NCBI RefSeq assembly: GCF_041321145.1
Contig: NZ_JBGGWA010000003.1
Location: 248,001 to 312,000 of the forward strand
Direction of reading: 5' to 3'
Length of the DNA stretch: 64,000 nucleotides
Source of the DNA: Paraburkholderia sp041321145
Lineage (GTDB): Bacteria; Pseudomonadota; Gammaproteobacteria; Burkholderiales; Burkholderiaceae
The translations under genes and the position numbers were made by a program. Within the stretch, counting starts at the first letter, position 1. The number at the start of each line of letters is the position of its first letter. A model generated the notes under the pieces. That model worked only from the letters and a program-made list of their open reading frames with translations, was not told where the DNA came from and did not search any database. Positions 52,781-61,700 of the stretch are shown here, piece after piece.

Positions 52781-55360
52781 ATGAGTAGTGTTCCAGCCGT
52801 CGCCCAATCCCATGCCTCGTCGCTCAAGGCGGACTACAAAGTGGCCAAAGCCCAGTTGCTGGAACGCTTCAAGACCGCTACGAACGTCGACGCACTGATG
52901 GGCGCCCTCGCGCGCGCCACGGACGAGTCGCTGCGCGCCGCCTGGAACACCTGCGAACTGCCGTCCGAACTGGCGCTGCTGGCCGTCGGCGGCTACGGGC
53001 GCGGCGAACTCGCGCCGCATTCCGATATCGACATTCTGGTGCTGCTCCCCGCTACGCCCATCGCGCATCTCGAAGCGCGTATCGAGCGCTTTATCAGCCT
53101 AGCGTGGGATTTGGGGCTGGAACTTGGCAGCAGCGTGCGCAGCGTGTCGCAATGTCTCGAAGAAGCCGCCAACGACGTCACCGTGCGCACCTCGCTGCTC
53201 GAAGCGCGGCGCATTACGGGCAGCGCCCCGCTCTTCGACGACTTCGCCAAGCGCTACCGCGAAGCGCTCGACCCGCTTGCATTTTTCCAGGCCAAGGTGC
53301 TGGAAATGCGTCAGCGGCACGCCAAGTTTCAGGACACGCCGTATGCGCTCGAGCCGAACATCAAGGAAAGCCCGGGGGGCCTGCGCGATCTGCAACTGAT
53401 TCTGTGGATCACCCAGGCGGCCGGTTTCGGCAGCAGCTGGCGCGAGCTCGAGGCACGCGGCCTGATCACCGAGCGTGAAGCGCGCGAACTGCGCCACAAC
53501 GAAGGTTTCCTGAAAGCGCTGCGCGCCCGGCTGCATGTAACCGCGGGTCGCCGTCAGGACATTCTGGTGTTCGATCTGCAAACGCCAGTGGCCGAGAGCT
53601 TCGGCTACGAACCGACGGCCACCAAGCGCGCCAGCGAACAGCTGATGCGCCGCTACTACTGGGCCGCCAAGGCCGTCACCCAGCTCGCCACGATCCTGAT
53701 CCAGAACATCGAGGCGCAACTCTTCCCTAGCACGAGCGGCATCACGCGCGTGCTGTCGGACCGTTTCGTCGAGAAGCAAGGGATGCTGGAGATCGCCAGC
53801 GACGATGTGTTCGAGCGCGAGCCGAACGCGATCCTGGAAGCCTTCCTGCTCTACGAACAGACGCCCGGCGTGAAAGGCTTGTCGGCGCGCACGCTGCGCG
53901 CGATCTACAACGCCCGCGACGTGATGGATCAGCATTGGCGGCGCGATCCGGAAAACCGCCGCCTCTTCATGGACATTCTGAAGCAGCCGGCCGGCATCAC
54001 ACACGCGCTACGCCTGATGAACCAGACCAGCGTGCTCGGGCGCTATCTGCTGAACTTCCGGCGCATTGTCGGCCAGATGCAGCATGATCTGTATCACGTC
54101 TATACGGTCGACCAGCATATCCTGATGGTGCTGCGTAACCTGCGCCGCTTCGCGGTGGCCGAGCACGCGCACGAATATCCGTTCTGCAGCCAGTTGATCG
54201 CCAATTTCGACCGGCCGTGGGTGCTGTACGTGGCGGCGCTCTTTCACGACATCGCCAAGGGTCGCGGCGGCGATCATTCCACGCTGGGCATGGCCGACGC
54301 GCGGCGCTTCTGCCGCAACCACGGCATCGAGGGCGAGGACGGCGAACTGGTGGTGTGGCTGGTTCAGCAACATCTGACCATGAGCCAGGTCGCGCAGAAG
54401 CAGGACACGAGCGACCCGGAAGTCATCAAGCGGTTTGCCGAACTGGTTGGCAACGAGCGCCGCTTGACCGCGCTCTATCTGCTGACGGTGGCCGACATTC
54501 GCGGCACCAGTCCGAAAGTCTGGAACACCTGGAAAGGCAAGCTCCTCGAAGACCTGTACCGCGCCACGTTGGCGGTGCTCGGCGGCGCGCGTCCCGACGC
54601 GCATTCGGAACTGAAATCCCGCCAGGAAGAGGCGCTTGCGCTGCTGCGCCTCGAAACCGTACCCGAAGGCGCGCAAAAGGCGCTGTGGGACAAACTGGAC
54701 ATTGGTTACTTCCTGCGCCACGACGCGGCGGATATCGCGTGGCAAACCCGCGTGCTGTACCGCCACGTCGAGACCAGGACGCCGATCGTGCGGGCGCGTC
54801 CATCGCCGATCGGCGAAGCGCTCCAGGTGCTGGTGTACGTGAAGGACCAGCCCGATCTGTTCGCCGGTATTTGTGCGTATTTCGACCGCAACGGCTTGTC
54901 GGTGCTCGATGCGCGCGTCAGCACGACCCGTCACGGCTACGCGCTCGATAATTTCCTCGTCGCGCATACCGAAGAAGACGTGCATTATCGCGATATTGCC
55001 AATCTGGTCGAACAGGAACTGACCGCACGCCTCACGGGTGACGGCACCTTGCTCCCCGGACCGTCGAAAGGCCGTTTGTCGCGGCTGTCGCGGACCTTCC
55101 CTGTTACGCCGCGCGTCGACCTTCGGGCCGACGAGCGCGGCCAATATTACATCCTGTCCGTGTCGGCGAATGACCGGCCAGGCCTCCTTTATTCGATCGC
55201 GCGCGTGCTGGCCGAGCACCGGGTCGGCGTCGCGTCGGCGCGGATCAATACGCTCGGCGAACGCGTCGAAGACGTGTTCCTGCTGGATGGACACGGTCTG
55301 TCGGACAACCGCCTGCAAATTCAGGTCGAGACCGAACTGCTGCGCGCGATTGCAGTGTGA
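52781..55360 (+). CDS. glnD: bifunctional PII uridylyltransferase/uridylyl-removing enzyme GlnD
   Basis: GlnD senses glutamine and adds or removes UMP on PII proteins, controlling glutamine synthetase and nitrogen genes. The 859-residue protein has the nucleotidyltransferase motif GGYGRGELAPHSDIDILVL (about residues 70-88), the HD phosphohydrolase motif ALFHDIAKGRGGDHS in the middle and two C-terminal ACT domains (VYVKDQPDLFAGICAYFDRN; SVSANDRPGLLYSIARVLAE). Conserved map-glnD order. Its regulation of nitrogen status is relevant to AEP use, where ammonium is released, but no direct link is shown. Confidence 0.97.
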   Translation: MSSVPAVAQSHASSLKADYKVAKAQLLERFKTATNVDALMGALARATDESLRAAWNTCELPSELALLAVGGYGRGELAPHSDIDILVLLPATPIAHLEARIERFISLAWDLGLELGSSVRSVSQCLEEAANDVTVRTSLLEARRITGSAPLFDDFAKRYREALDPLAFFQAKVLEMRQRHAKFQDTPYALEPNIKESPGGLRDLQLILWITQAAGFGSSWRELEARGLITEREARELRHNEGFLKALRARLHVTAGRRQDILVFDLQTPVAESFGYEPTATKRASEQLMRRYYWAAKAVTQLATILIQNIEAQLFPSTSGITRVLSDRFVEKQGMLEIASDDVFEREPNAILEAFLLYEQTPGVKGLSARTLRAIYNARDVMDQHWRRDPENRRLFMDILKQPAGITHALRLMNQTSVLGRYLLNFRRIVGQMQHDLYHVYTVDQHILMVLRNLRRFAVAEHAHEYPFCSQLIANFDRPWVLYVAALFHDIAKGRGGDHSTLGMADARRFCRNHGIEGEDGELVVWLVQQHLTMSQVAQKQDTSDPEVIKRFAELVGNERRLTALYLLTVADIRGTSPKVWNTWKGKLLEDLYRATLAVLGGARPDAHSELKSRQEEALALLRLETVPEGAQKALWDKLDIGYFLRHDAADIAWQTRVLYRHVETRTPIVRARPSPIGEALQVLVYVKDQPDLFAGICAYFDRNGLSVLDARVSTTRHGYALDNFLVAHTEEDVHYRDIANLVEQELTARLTGDGTLLPGPSKGRLSRLSRTFPVTPRVDLRADERGQYYILSVSANDRPGLLYSIARVLAEHRVGVASARINTLGERVEDVFLLDGHGLSDNRLQIQVETELLRAIAV

Positions 55361-55366
55361 GATTTC

Positions 55367-57415
55367 ATGCGAGTCAAATTAACAGCCAAGCACCCGCGGC
55401 CGGCTTCGTCCGAACGCGCCCCTGTCCGTACCGGAAGCACCTCGGCGCGTAAGCCGACGCGTCCGGCCGGACCGAAGCCGTCCCCGTCGACCGCCGGTTC
55501 TAGCGAGGCGCGGCGTGAAGGCACTCGCGCCGGCGCAGGCGGTAGCAAACGGCCGGCGGCAGGTAAGCCGGCAGGCACCGGTGCGCGAGCGCCACGGGCT
55601 GAAGGATCGTTTTCGCGCGACCGCGATGCGGGTGGTGCCGGCGCCGCGCGCCGCGCGCCGTCCTCGGATCGCCCGCCGCGGCGTGAAGGGGCCGGCGGCG
55701 GTGCGCCTCGCCGCTTTGAGGGCGGCAGCGACCGTGCTCCGCGCCGGGACGACGGCGAGCGCGCACCGCGTCGGTTTGAAGGTGGCGGCGACCGAACCGC
55801 GCGTCGGGACGATAGTACGCGCGCACCCCGCAAGTTTGAAGGTGGCGCTGACCGTAGCGAACGCGCGCCGCGCCGTGCTGGTGATGAACGCAGCCAAAGC
55901 GCGCCCCGCAGGTTTGAAGGTAGCGGCGATCGTACCCCGCGTCGGGATGACCGCGAGCGCGCACCCCGCCGATTTGAAGGTGGGGGCGCCGATCGGAGCG
56001 AACGCGCTCCGCGCCGTGCTGGTGATGAACGCAGCCAAAGCGCGCCGCGTCGGTTTGAGGGTAGCGGCGACCGTGCCCCGCGTCGGGACGATGGTGCGCG
56101 CGCCCCCCGCCGATTTGAAGGGGGTGCTGACCGTAGCGAACGTGCTCCGCGCCGTGAGGACGGCGAACGTCGCTCGTTCAGCGGGCCGCGCCCGAATGCA
56201 GGCCGTCCTTCGGAAGGCGGACCGCATGGCAACCGCAGCGCCCCGCAAGAGCGCCGTACCGGCGAGCGAGGACCGCGCAGCGACAGCCCGCCGCGCCGTT
56301 TCGATGGCGAACGCGGCTCGTCCGAGCGTGGCGAGCGCACTTTCGCAAAACCCGTCAAAAGCGGTTACGGCGATCGCACGGACCGTCCCGCGCGCGCACC
56401 GCGCGACGACCGTGGCGAACGGGCTCCGGCCAAACGCGAATTCGGCGACCGTCCGGCGCATGCCGGCGAACGTAACGACCGCGCTGAACGCCCCGCCCGC
56501 AGCTTCGACAAAGCGCTGCCGGCTGCGGCGCGCCGCTTCGGCGATAACGATCGCCCTGCGCGTGCCGACAAGCCGCGCGGCCAGGCGCCCGGCACGAAGG
56601 CCAAACACGACGCCGATGCCGCCCCGCGCACACCGCGCCGCGATTACGAAGATGCACCGGGCACCCTGCGCCTGTCCAAGCTGATGTCGGAACTTGGCCT
56701 GTGCTCACGCCGCGAAGCCGACGAATGGATCGAGAAAGGCTGGGTGCTGGTGGATGGTGAACGGATCGACACGCTTGGCACCAAGGTTCGTCCGGACCAG
56801 CGCATCGAGATCGACCCCGCCGCCGAAGCCGCCCAGGCGAGCCAGGTAACGGTGCTGATCCACAAACCCGTCGGCCTCGTATCGGGCCAGGCGGAAGACG
56901 GCTATCAACCGGCCATCACACTGGTCACGCCGGAAAATCGCTGGGAAGGCGATCGTTCGGAGATCCGCTTCTCCGTCGCGCATCTGCGCCAGCTCGCGCC
57001 GGCCGGACGTCTGGACATCGATTCGACGGGCTTGCTGGTGCTGACGCAGGACGGCCGCGTCGCCAAGCAGCTGATCGGCGGCCATTCGGAGATCGACAAG
57101 GAGTATCTGGTGCGCGTGTCCTACGGCGAGCACACCACCGACGTCGAAAGCCACTTCCCGCCGGAAAGCCTCGCGTTGCTGTGTCACGGTCTCTCGCTCG
57201 ACGACGTGCCGCTGAAGCCGGCGCAGGTCAACTGGCAAAACGGCGAGCAACTGCGTTTCGTGCTGCGCGAAGGCAAAAAGCGCCAGATCCGCCGGATGTG
57301 CGAGCTGGTGGGCCTTGAAGTGATCGGCCTGAAGCGCGTGCGGATGGGTCAGGTGATGCTGGGCGCGCTGCCGCCGGGACAATGGCGCTATCTGTCAGCG
57401 GACGAGTCGTTTTAA
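55367..57415 (+). CDS. rluB: 23S rRNA pseudouridine synthase RluB with long repetitive charged N-terminal extension
   Basis: The C-terminal 245 residues are a standard RsuA/RluB enzyme: S4 domain (LRLSKLMSELGLCSRREADE, residue about 434 on), catalytic Asp near residue 550 in GRLDIDSTGLLVLTQDG, and EGKKRQIRRMCELVGLEVIG. The first 430 residues are low-complexity: repeats built from RAPRRFEGG, DRSERAPRR, and RRDDGERAP, together with RAGDERSQSAPRRFEGSGDR-like units, very rich in Arg, Asp, Gly and Pro. No membrane or folded domain is seen there. Such RGG/RDE-like tails bind RNA in other proteins and occur on rRNA enzymes of betaproteobacteria, but this one is long. Starts six bases after glnD. Confidence 0.93.
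   Translation: MRVKLTAKHPRPASSERAPVRTGSTSARKPTRPAGPKPSPSTAGSSEARREGTRAGAGGSKRPAAGKPAGTGARAPRAEGSFSRDRDAGGAGAARRAPSSDRPPRREGAGGGAPRRFEGGSDRAPRRDDGERAPRRFEGGGDRTARRDDSTRAPRKFEGGADRSERAPRRAGDERSQSAPRRFEGSGDRTPRRDDRERAPRRFEGGGADRSERAPRRAGDERSQSAPRRFEGSGDRAPRRDDGARAPRRFEGGADRSERAPRREDGERRSFSGPRPNAGRPSEGGPHGNRSAPQERRTGERGPRSDSPPRRFDGERGSSERGERTFAKPVKSGYGDRTDRPARAPRDDRGERAPAKREFGDRPAHAGERNDRAERPARSFDKALPAAARRFGDNDRPARADKPRGQAPGTKAKHDADAAPRTPRRDYEDAPGTLRLSKLMSELGLCSRREADEWIEKGWVLVDGERIDTLGTKVRPDQRIEIDPAAEAAQASQVTVLIHKPVGLVSGQAEDGYQPAITLVTPENRWEGDRSEIRFSVAHLRQLAPAGRLDIDSTGLLVLTQDGRVAKQLIGGHSEIDKEYLVRVSYGEHTTDVESHFPPESLALLCHGLSLDDVPLKPAQVNWQNGEQLRFVLREGKKRQIRRMCELVGLEVIGLKRVRMGQVMLGALPPGQWRYLSADESF
55700..56160 (+). 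repeat. in-frame degenerate tandem repeats within the rluB 5' half
   Basis: The DNA repeats units encoding APRRFEGG/DR and RRDDGERAPRR in phase with the gene; one block encoding RAGDERSQSAPRRFEGSGDR occurs twice (about 55876-55935 and 56020-56075) with very few base changes. This suggests recent duplication and likely length variation. All three plus-strand frames and the minus strand are also open here because of the base composition. Confidence 0.8.
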
Positions 57416-57474
57416 CGCCGGGAGCCTAGGGTCATCCCGCTGACCGCCGCTTGGCGCTCACCACCCAACAAAAA

Positions 57475-57501
57475 CCACGCTTCTTCGGCGTGGGTTTTTT
57501 T
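57475..57501 (+). terminator. bidirectional terminator between rluB and def
   Basis: CCACGC (57475-57480) and GCGTGG (57488-57493) form a stem with a TTCTTCG loop, followed by seven T on the plus strand. On the minus strand CCACGC..GCGTGG is followed by TTTTTG, so it serves both converging genes. Confidence 0.75.
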
Positions 57502-57553
57502 ACGCCGGCTCAGAGGCCGCACTATTCGGCTGCCGCCAGCGCATCGGGCGCTT

Positions 57554-58087
57554 TCATTCGTCGATATTCGGATCCATATCCGGGAACAGAACTTCCGTGA
57601 AGCCGAACTTCGCGAAATCGTTGATCCGCATCGGATACAGCTTGCCGATCAGGTGATCGCACTCGTGCTGGACCACGCGCGCGTGAAAGCCCTCGGCGAC
57701 GCGGTCGATCGGTTTGCCGTATTGATCGAAGCCGTGATACTTGATCATCGAAAACCGGCTCACGGCGCCTCGCAAGCCCGGCACCGACAGACAGCCTTCC
57801 CAGCCCTCTTCCATATCCAGCGATACCGGCGTGATGGCCGGGTTGATCAGCACCGTCTCCGGCACCGGCGGCGCGTCCGGATAGCGTTCGTTCTGCCCGA
57901 ACCCGAAGATCACCACCTGCAGATTGACGCCGATCTGCGGCGCGGCGAGCCCCGCGCCGTTCGCGTCGTGCATGGTCTCGAACATGTCCTTCACGAGTTC
58001 GTGAAGCTCGGGCGTGTCGAAGTGATCGACCGGATCGGCAATACGCAAAAGGCGCGGATCGCCCATCTTGAGAATTTCGCGGATCAT
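57554..58087 (-). CDS. def: peptide deformylase
   Basis: Def removes the formyl group from new proteins. The 177-residue protein has the three metal-site motifs: GAGLAAPQIG (44-53), EGCLSVPG with Cys99, and HECDH with His141 and His145. Its ATG overlaps the ligA stop (ATGA), so it is coupled to ligA. Many bacteria pair def with fmt; here it is with ligA, as in some Burkholderia, which may carry a second def elsewhere. Confidence 0.96.
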   Translation of the reverse strand: MIREILKMGDPRLLRIADPVDHFDTPELHELVKDMFETMHDANGAGLAAPQIGVNLQVVIFGFGQNERYPDAPPVPETVLINPAITPVSLDMEEGWEGCLSVPGLRGAVSRFSMIKYHGFDQYGKPIDRVAEGFHARVVQHECDHLIGKLYPMRINDFAKFGFTEVLFPDMDPNIDE

Positions 58088-60150
58088 AACTGCCCCTCCA
58101 GGAGCTTACGCATACCATCTTCGTCGAGTACGGGGATGCCGAGTTCCTCCGCCTTCGCCAACTTGCTGCCGGCTTCGGCGCCGGCCACCACGTAATCGGT
58201 TTTCTTCGACACTGAACCGGCCACTTTGGCGCCGGCCGCTTCGAGCATTTCCTTTGCTTCTTCGCGGGCCAGTGTCGGCAAGGTGCCGGTCAACACGACC
58301 GTCTTGCCGGCCAGTATGCCTTGCGGCGCCTTCGGTGCAGGCGGTCCTTCCGGCCATGTGACCTTGCCCGGCGCGCGCAGTTGTTCGATCACCGTGCGGT
58401 TGTGCTCTTCCGCAAAAAACTGATGAATCGACTCGGCCACCACCGGCCCGACATCGTTCACTTCCAGCAATTCTTCGACCGAGGCATCCATGATCGGATT
58501 CAGCGAGCCGAAATGTTTGGCGAGATCTTTCGCCGTCGATTCGCCCACATGCCGGATACCGAGCGCGTAAATAAAGCGCGCCAGCGTAGTGTGTTTGGCC
58601 TTTTCGAGCGAGTCGAGCAGATTCTGCGCCGATTTTTCGGCGAAACGGTCGAGTTCGGCAAGCGTCGCAAAGCCGACGTTGAACAGATCGGCCGGCGTGC
58701 GCACCAGATTCTGCTCCACCAGTTGGTCGATGATTTTTTCGCCGAGCCCGTCGATATCCAGCGCGCGCCGCTGCGCGAAGTGCCACAGCGCCTGCTTGCG
58801 CTGCGCCGGACAGAACAGACCGCCCGTGCAGCGGGCAATCGCCTCGTCCGGCAGGCGTTCGATGCTGGAGCCGCATACCGGGCATTGGGTGGGCATGACG
58901 AATTCGTGGGCGTCGTCCGGGCGGCGGTCGAGCAGCGCACTCACCACTTCCGGAATCACGTCGCCGGCGCGGCGAACGATCACCGTGTCGCCGATGCGAA
59001 TATCTTTGCGGCGCACTTCGTCTTCGTTGTGCAGCGTCGCGTTGGTCACCGTCGCGCCGCCGACGAACACCGGCTCCAGCCGCGCGACCGGCGTAATGGC
59101 GCCAGTGCGGCCGACCTGCACGTCGATCGCGATGAGTCTGGTCAGCGCTTCCTGCGCGGGGAATTTGTGCGCTAACGCGAAACGCGGGGCGCGCGACACG
59201 AATCCGAGTGCGTCCTGCTCGTCGCGCCGGTTAACCTTGTAGACGACGCCATCAATGTCGTACGGCAGCTTGTCACGCTTCTCGCCGACCGCATGGAAGA
59301 ACCCCAGCAAGCCCTCAGCCCCGTGAACCACGGCCCGCTCGCCGTTCACAGGCAAGCCGAGTTCCTTGTACCAGTCGAGCAGTTCGCCATGCGTGGCCGG
59401 CATCTCGATGCCTTCGAGCACACCGATTCCATAAGCGAAAAACGACAGCGGCCGCTGCGCGGTGATCTTCGAATCGAGCTGCCGCAGGCTGCCCGCGGCA
59501 GCATTACGCGGATTAGCGAATTCTTTCTGCCCGGCGGCCCGCTGGCGCTCGTTCAGCCGTTCAAAGTCGCGCTTGAACATGAGCACTTCGCCGCGCACGT
59601 CGAGCACGTGAGGCACGCGTTTGCCCTTGAGCTTGAGCGGAATGGAGCGGATCGTGCGGACATTCCCGGTGACATTCTCGCCGGTGGCACCGTCGCCGCG
59701 CGTGGACGCCTGAACGAATGCACCGTCGACGTAACGCAGCGAGATGGCGAGGCCGTCGAACTTCAGCTCGGCCGCGTAATCGACCGGCACCGGCGGCTCG
59801 CTCACATTCTTGCCGAGCGCGTCGCCGACGCGTTTGTCGAACGCGACGATGTCTTCATCCGCGAAGCCGTTGTTCAGCGACAGCATGGGCTGGTCGTGCA
59901 CGACCGGCTCGAAACCGCTCGCCGCCTCGCCGCCCACACGCTGGGTGGGCGAATCCGGCACGATCAGGTCCGGATGCTCCGTCTCGATCTGCTCCAGCGC
60001 CTTGAAGAGCGTGTCGTATTCCGCATCCGGCAGGTCCGGCTGGTCGAGCACGTAGTACGCGTAGTTGGCGCGTTCGAGTTCCGCGCGCAGCCATGCGGCC
60101 CGCTCTGCCGGCGCGCTGGTTGCAGGGTTTGAGGCGGGGGTTCGGGCCAT
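58084..60150 (-). CDS. ligA: NAD-dependent DNA ligase LigA
   Basis: LigA seals nicks in DNA using NAD+. The 688-residue protein has the Ia domain (YYVLDQPDLPDAEYDTLFKA), adenylated Lys130 in AAELKFDGLAISL, the zinc finger CPVCGSSIERL...CTGGLFCPAQ, helix-hairpin-helix region and a C-terminal BRCT domain (LAGKTVVLTGTLPTLAREEA). It follows zipA by 160 bp; smc-zipA-ligA order is conserved in betaproteobacteria. Confidence 0.97.
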   Translation of the reverse strand: MARTPASNPATSAPAERAAWLRAELERANYAYYVLDQPDLPDAEYDTLFKALEQIETEHPDLIVPDSPTQRVGGEAASGFEPVVHDQPMLSLNNGFADEDIVAFDKRVGDALGKNVSEPPVPVDYAAELKFDGLAISLRYVDGAFVQASTRGDGATGENVTGNVRTIRSIPLKLKGKRVPHVLDVRGEVLMFKRDFERLNERQRAAGQKEFANPRNAAAGSLRQLDSKITAQRPLSFFAYGIGVLEGIEMPATHGELLDWYKELGLPVNGERAVVHGAEGLLGFFHAVGEKRDKLPYDIDGVVYKVNRRDEQDALGFVSRAPRFALAHKFPAQEALTRLIAIDVQVGRTGAITPVARLEPVFVGGATVTNATLHNEDEVRRKDIRIGDTVIVRRAGDVIPEVVSALLDRRPDDAHEFVMPTQCPVCGSSIERLPDEAIARCTGGLFCPAQRKQALWHFAQRRALDIDGLGEKIIDQLVEQNLVRTPADLFNVGFATLAELDRFAEKSAQNLLDSLEKAKHTTLARFIYALGIRHVGESTAKDLAKHFGSLNPIMDASVEELLEVNDVGPVVAESIHQFFAEEHNRTVIEQLRAPGKVTWPEGPPAPKAPQGILAGKTVVLTGTLPTLAREEAKEMLEAAGAKVAGSVSKKTDYVVAGAEAGSKLAKAEELGIPVLDEDGMRKLLEGQL

Positions 60151-60312
60151 GCTCTCGGAAGGTTCTTCGGTGAAATTCGGACATTGGATTATCGCAGGAA
60201 GCGTGCCCCTTTACATCGGCCGAATGGCCGGTTTCGTACGTTCGTCATCGTCCAGAACGGCAACGGCCGCACATCGTGCAGCCGTTGCGTACAACCTCAA
60301 AAAACAGAATCG

Positions 60313-61584
60313 TTACTGGCTGAACAGGCGCCGCGTGGCGGGCGACCCCGCCGGAATGCCCGCCTGTTCGAGTTTCGCGTAGAGCGTCATCAACTGCTTT
60401 TCGATGGCGAGGAGCGCGGTTTCCGGCAATGGACGGCGCCCATCGTCGACCACCCGTCCGCCGATACGCTCAGCCAACGATTTCGCGTAGTCGCACATCA
60501 GACGGAACGGCAGGATGTCTTCATCGGCGACCGGTACGTCGAGTACCAGCGTGATCATCTGGCCGCCCTTGTAAGTCAGGTCGTCGCGCAGGAAATTGGT
60601 GTCGCCGAATTGCAGCATGAAGACCGGGCTCTGCTTCGCGTCGAGTTTGACGAAACGCGTGCCGTCGCGCGAGAGCAGCAAGCCGTCTTGCGACGCGACT
60701 GCCTGCACATAGTTGGCCGACCACGGCGCGCCGTCGGAAAGCACGTTGATCGACAACTGCGCGTCGCACTGCGCGGCGAAGCCGTCGAGCTCGCGCGCCA
60801 TGGCAACCGTTTCGATCATGTCGGGGAATTCCGGCGACGCGTCGAGCGCATCGGCAAACTGCTGCACGCCGGTCACGAACTCCGAGAATTCCAATTCGTT
60901 GAGCGCCCCACTACGATTGGCCAGCTGGGCGGCCGCGCGCAGCTCTTCATAGCGCGCGCCGTTTTGCAGCAACTCCCACGCGCCACCTTCGAGCTTGCCC
61001 TCGATATGCACCGGCTTGCTCCCGGCGCGCCGCAGACGCTGCGCGAGCGGAATCACCTTTTCGCCGGCTACCGGGCCGTTCAGACGAACCGGCACGATGC
61101 AGTCGATGCGGCGATCGACGATCGCCGGCGGCGCCGACGAAATCGTCGTGGCAGCGGGCAGGATCGGCTCGACCGGTTCGTCGGCTTTCTCAGTGTTGCC
61201 GGTCGGCGCTGCCTGGCCGCCTTCGGCTTCACCAAAGCCCTCCGCTTCCGGATAGCCGTTCGGCGTAGTCATCTCGGCCTGAATATCGGCCGGCGTATCG
61301 AGCGGCGCGGCGGTTGCGCCAAACGTCGGCTCGACCCGCGCCGACGCCGTTTCCGTAGCCGTCTCTGAACCCACTACCGGTTCGCGACGCGTGGTCGGCC
61401 GGGCCGGTTCGATGAACGGGCTCTGCTCCTCCTGATCGTCCCGCGCGAAACTTTCGGCGGTATCGGCCGGCATTGGGCGCGGCATCTTGCGGCGCACCTT
61501 CGCACCCTGCCACGCGTTGTACACGACCACGCCTCCGACCACCACGGCGCCCGCGCCGATCAAACCGAGAGTCAACTCGTCCAT
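60313..61584 (-). CDS. zipA: cell division protein ZipA-like, C-terminal FtsZ-binding domain
   Basis: ZipA anchors FtsZ to the membrane at midcell. The 423-residue protein has one N-terminal helix (LGLIGAGAVVVGGVVVYNAW) and a basic patch (KVRRKMPRP), then an acidic Pro/Ala/Thr-rich linker of about 170 residues. The C-terminal domain (QSPVFMLQFGDTNFLRDDLT, ITLVLDVPVADEDILPF) resembles the ZipA FtsZ-binding domain. Betaproteobacterial ZipA is divergent from E. coli; the assignment depends mainly on domain shape and smc/ligA context. ATG 61584 has GGAGC upstream. Confidence 0.85.
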   Translation of the reverse strand: MDELTLGLIGAGAVVVGGVVVYNAWQGAKVRRKMPRPMPADTAESFARDDQEEQSPFIEPARPTTRREPVVGSETATETASARVEPTFGATAAPLDTPADIQAEMTTPNGYPEAEGFGEAEGGQAAPTGNTEKADEPVEPILPAATTISSAPPAIVDRRIDCIVPVRLNGPVAGEKVIPLAQRLRRAGSKPVHIEGKLEGGAWELLQNGARYEELRAAAQLANRSGALNELEFSEFVTGVQQFADALDASPEFPDMIETVAMARELDGFAAQCDAQLSINVLSDGAPWSANYVQAVASQDGLLLSRDGTRFVKLDAKQSPVFMLQFGDTNFLRDDLTYKGGQMITLVLDVPVADEDILPFRLMCDYAKSLAERIGGRVVDDGRRPLPETALLAIEKQLMTLYAKLEQAGIPAGSPATRRLFSQ

Positions 61585-61700
61585 GCATGCTCCATCAGCA
61601 ATTCTTCTGTCTGCGCGGCTATGCGCCCGCCCCACGTGTCGCGCGGCCGGTGGCCGCTGCGCTGAACGCGGACACCCGCGATGCTCAACTTAAACGAAAC

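Noticed and set aside
55321..56608. Two long minus-strand frames (345 and 409 codons) opposite the rluB extension
   Set aside because: They mirror the repetitive GC-rich coding of the plus-strand gene, have no start signals or domains, and overlap each other.
58084..58885. Second minus-strand frame inside ligA (58106-58885) as a separate gene
   Set aside because: It is an out-of-frame shadow of ligA without any motif.
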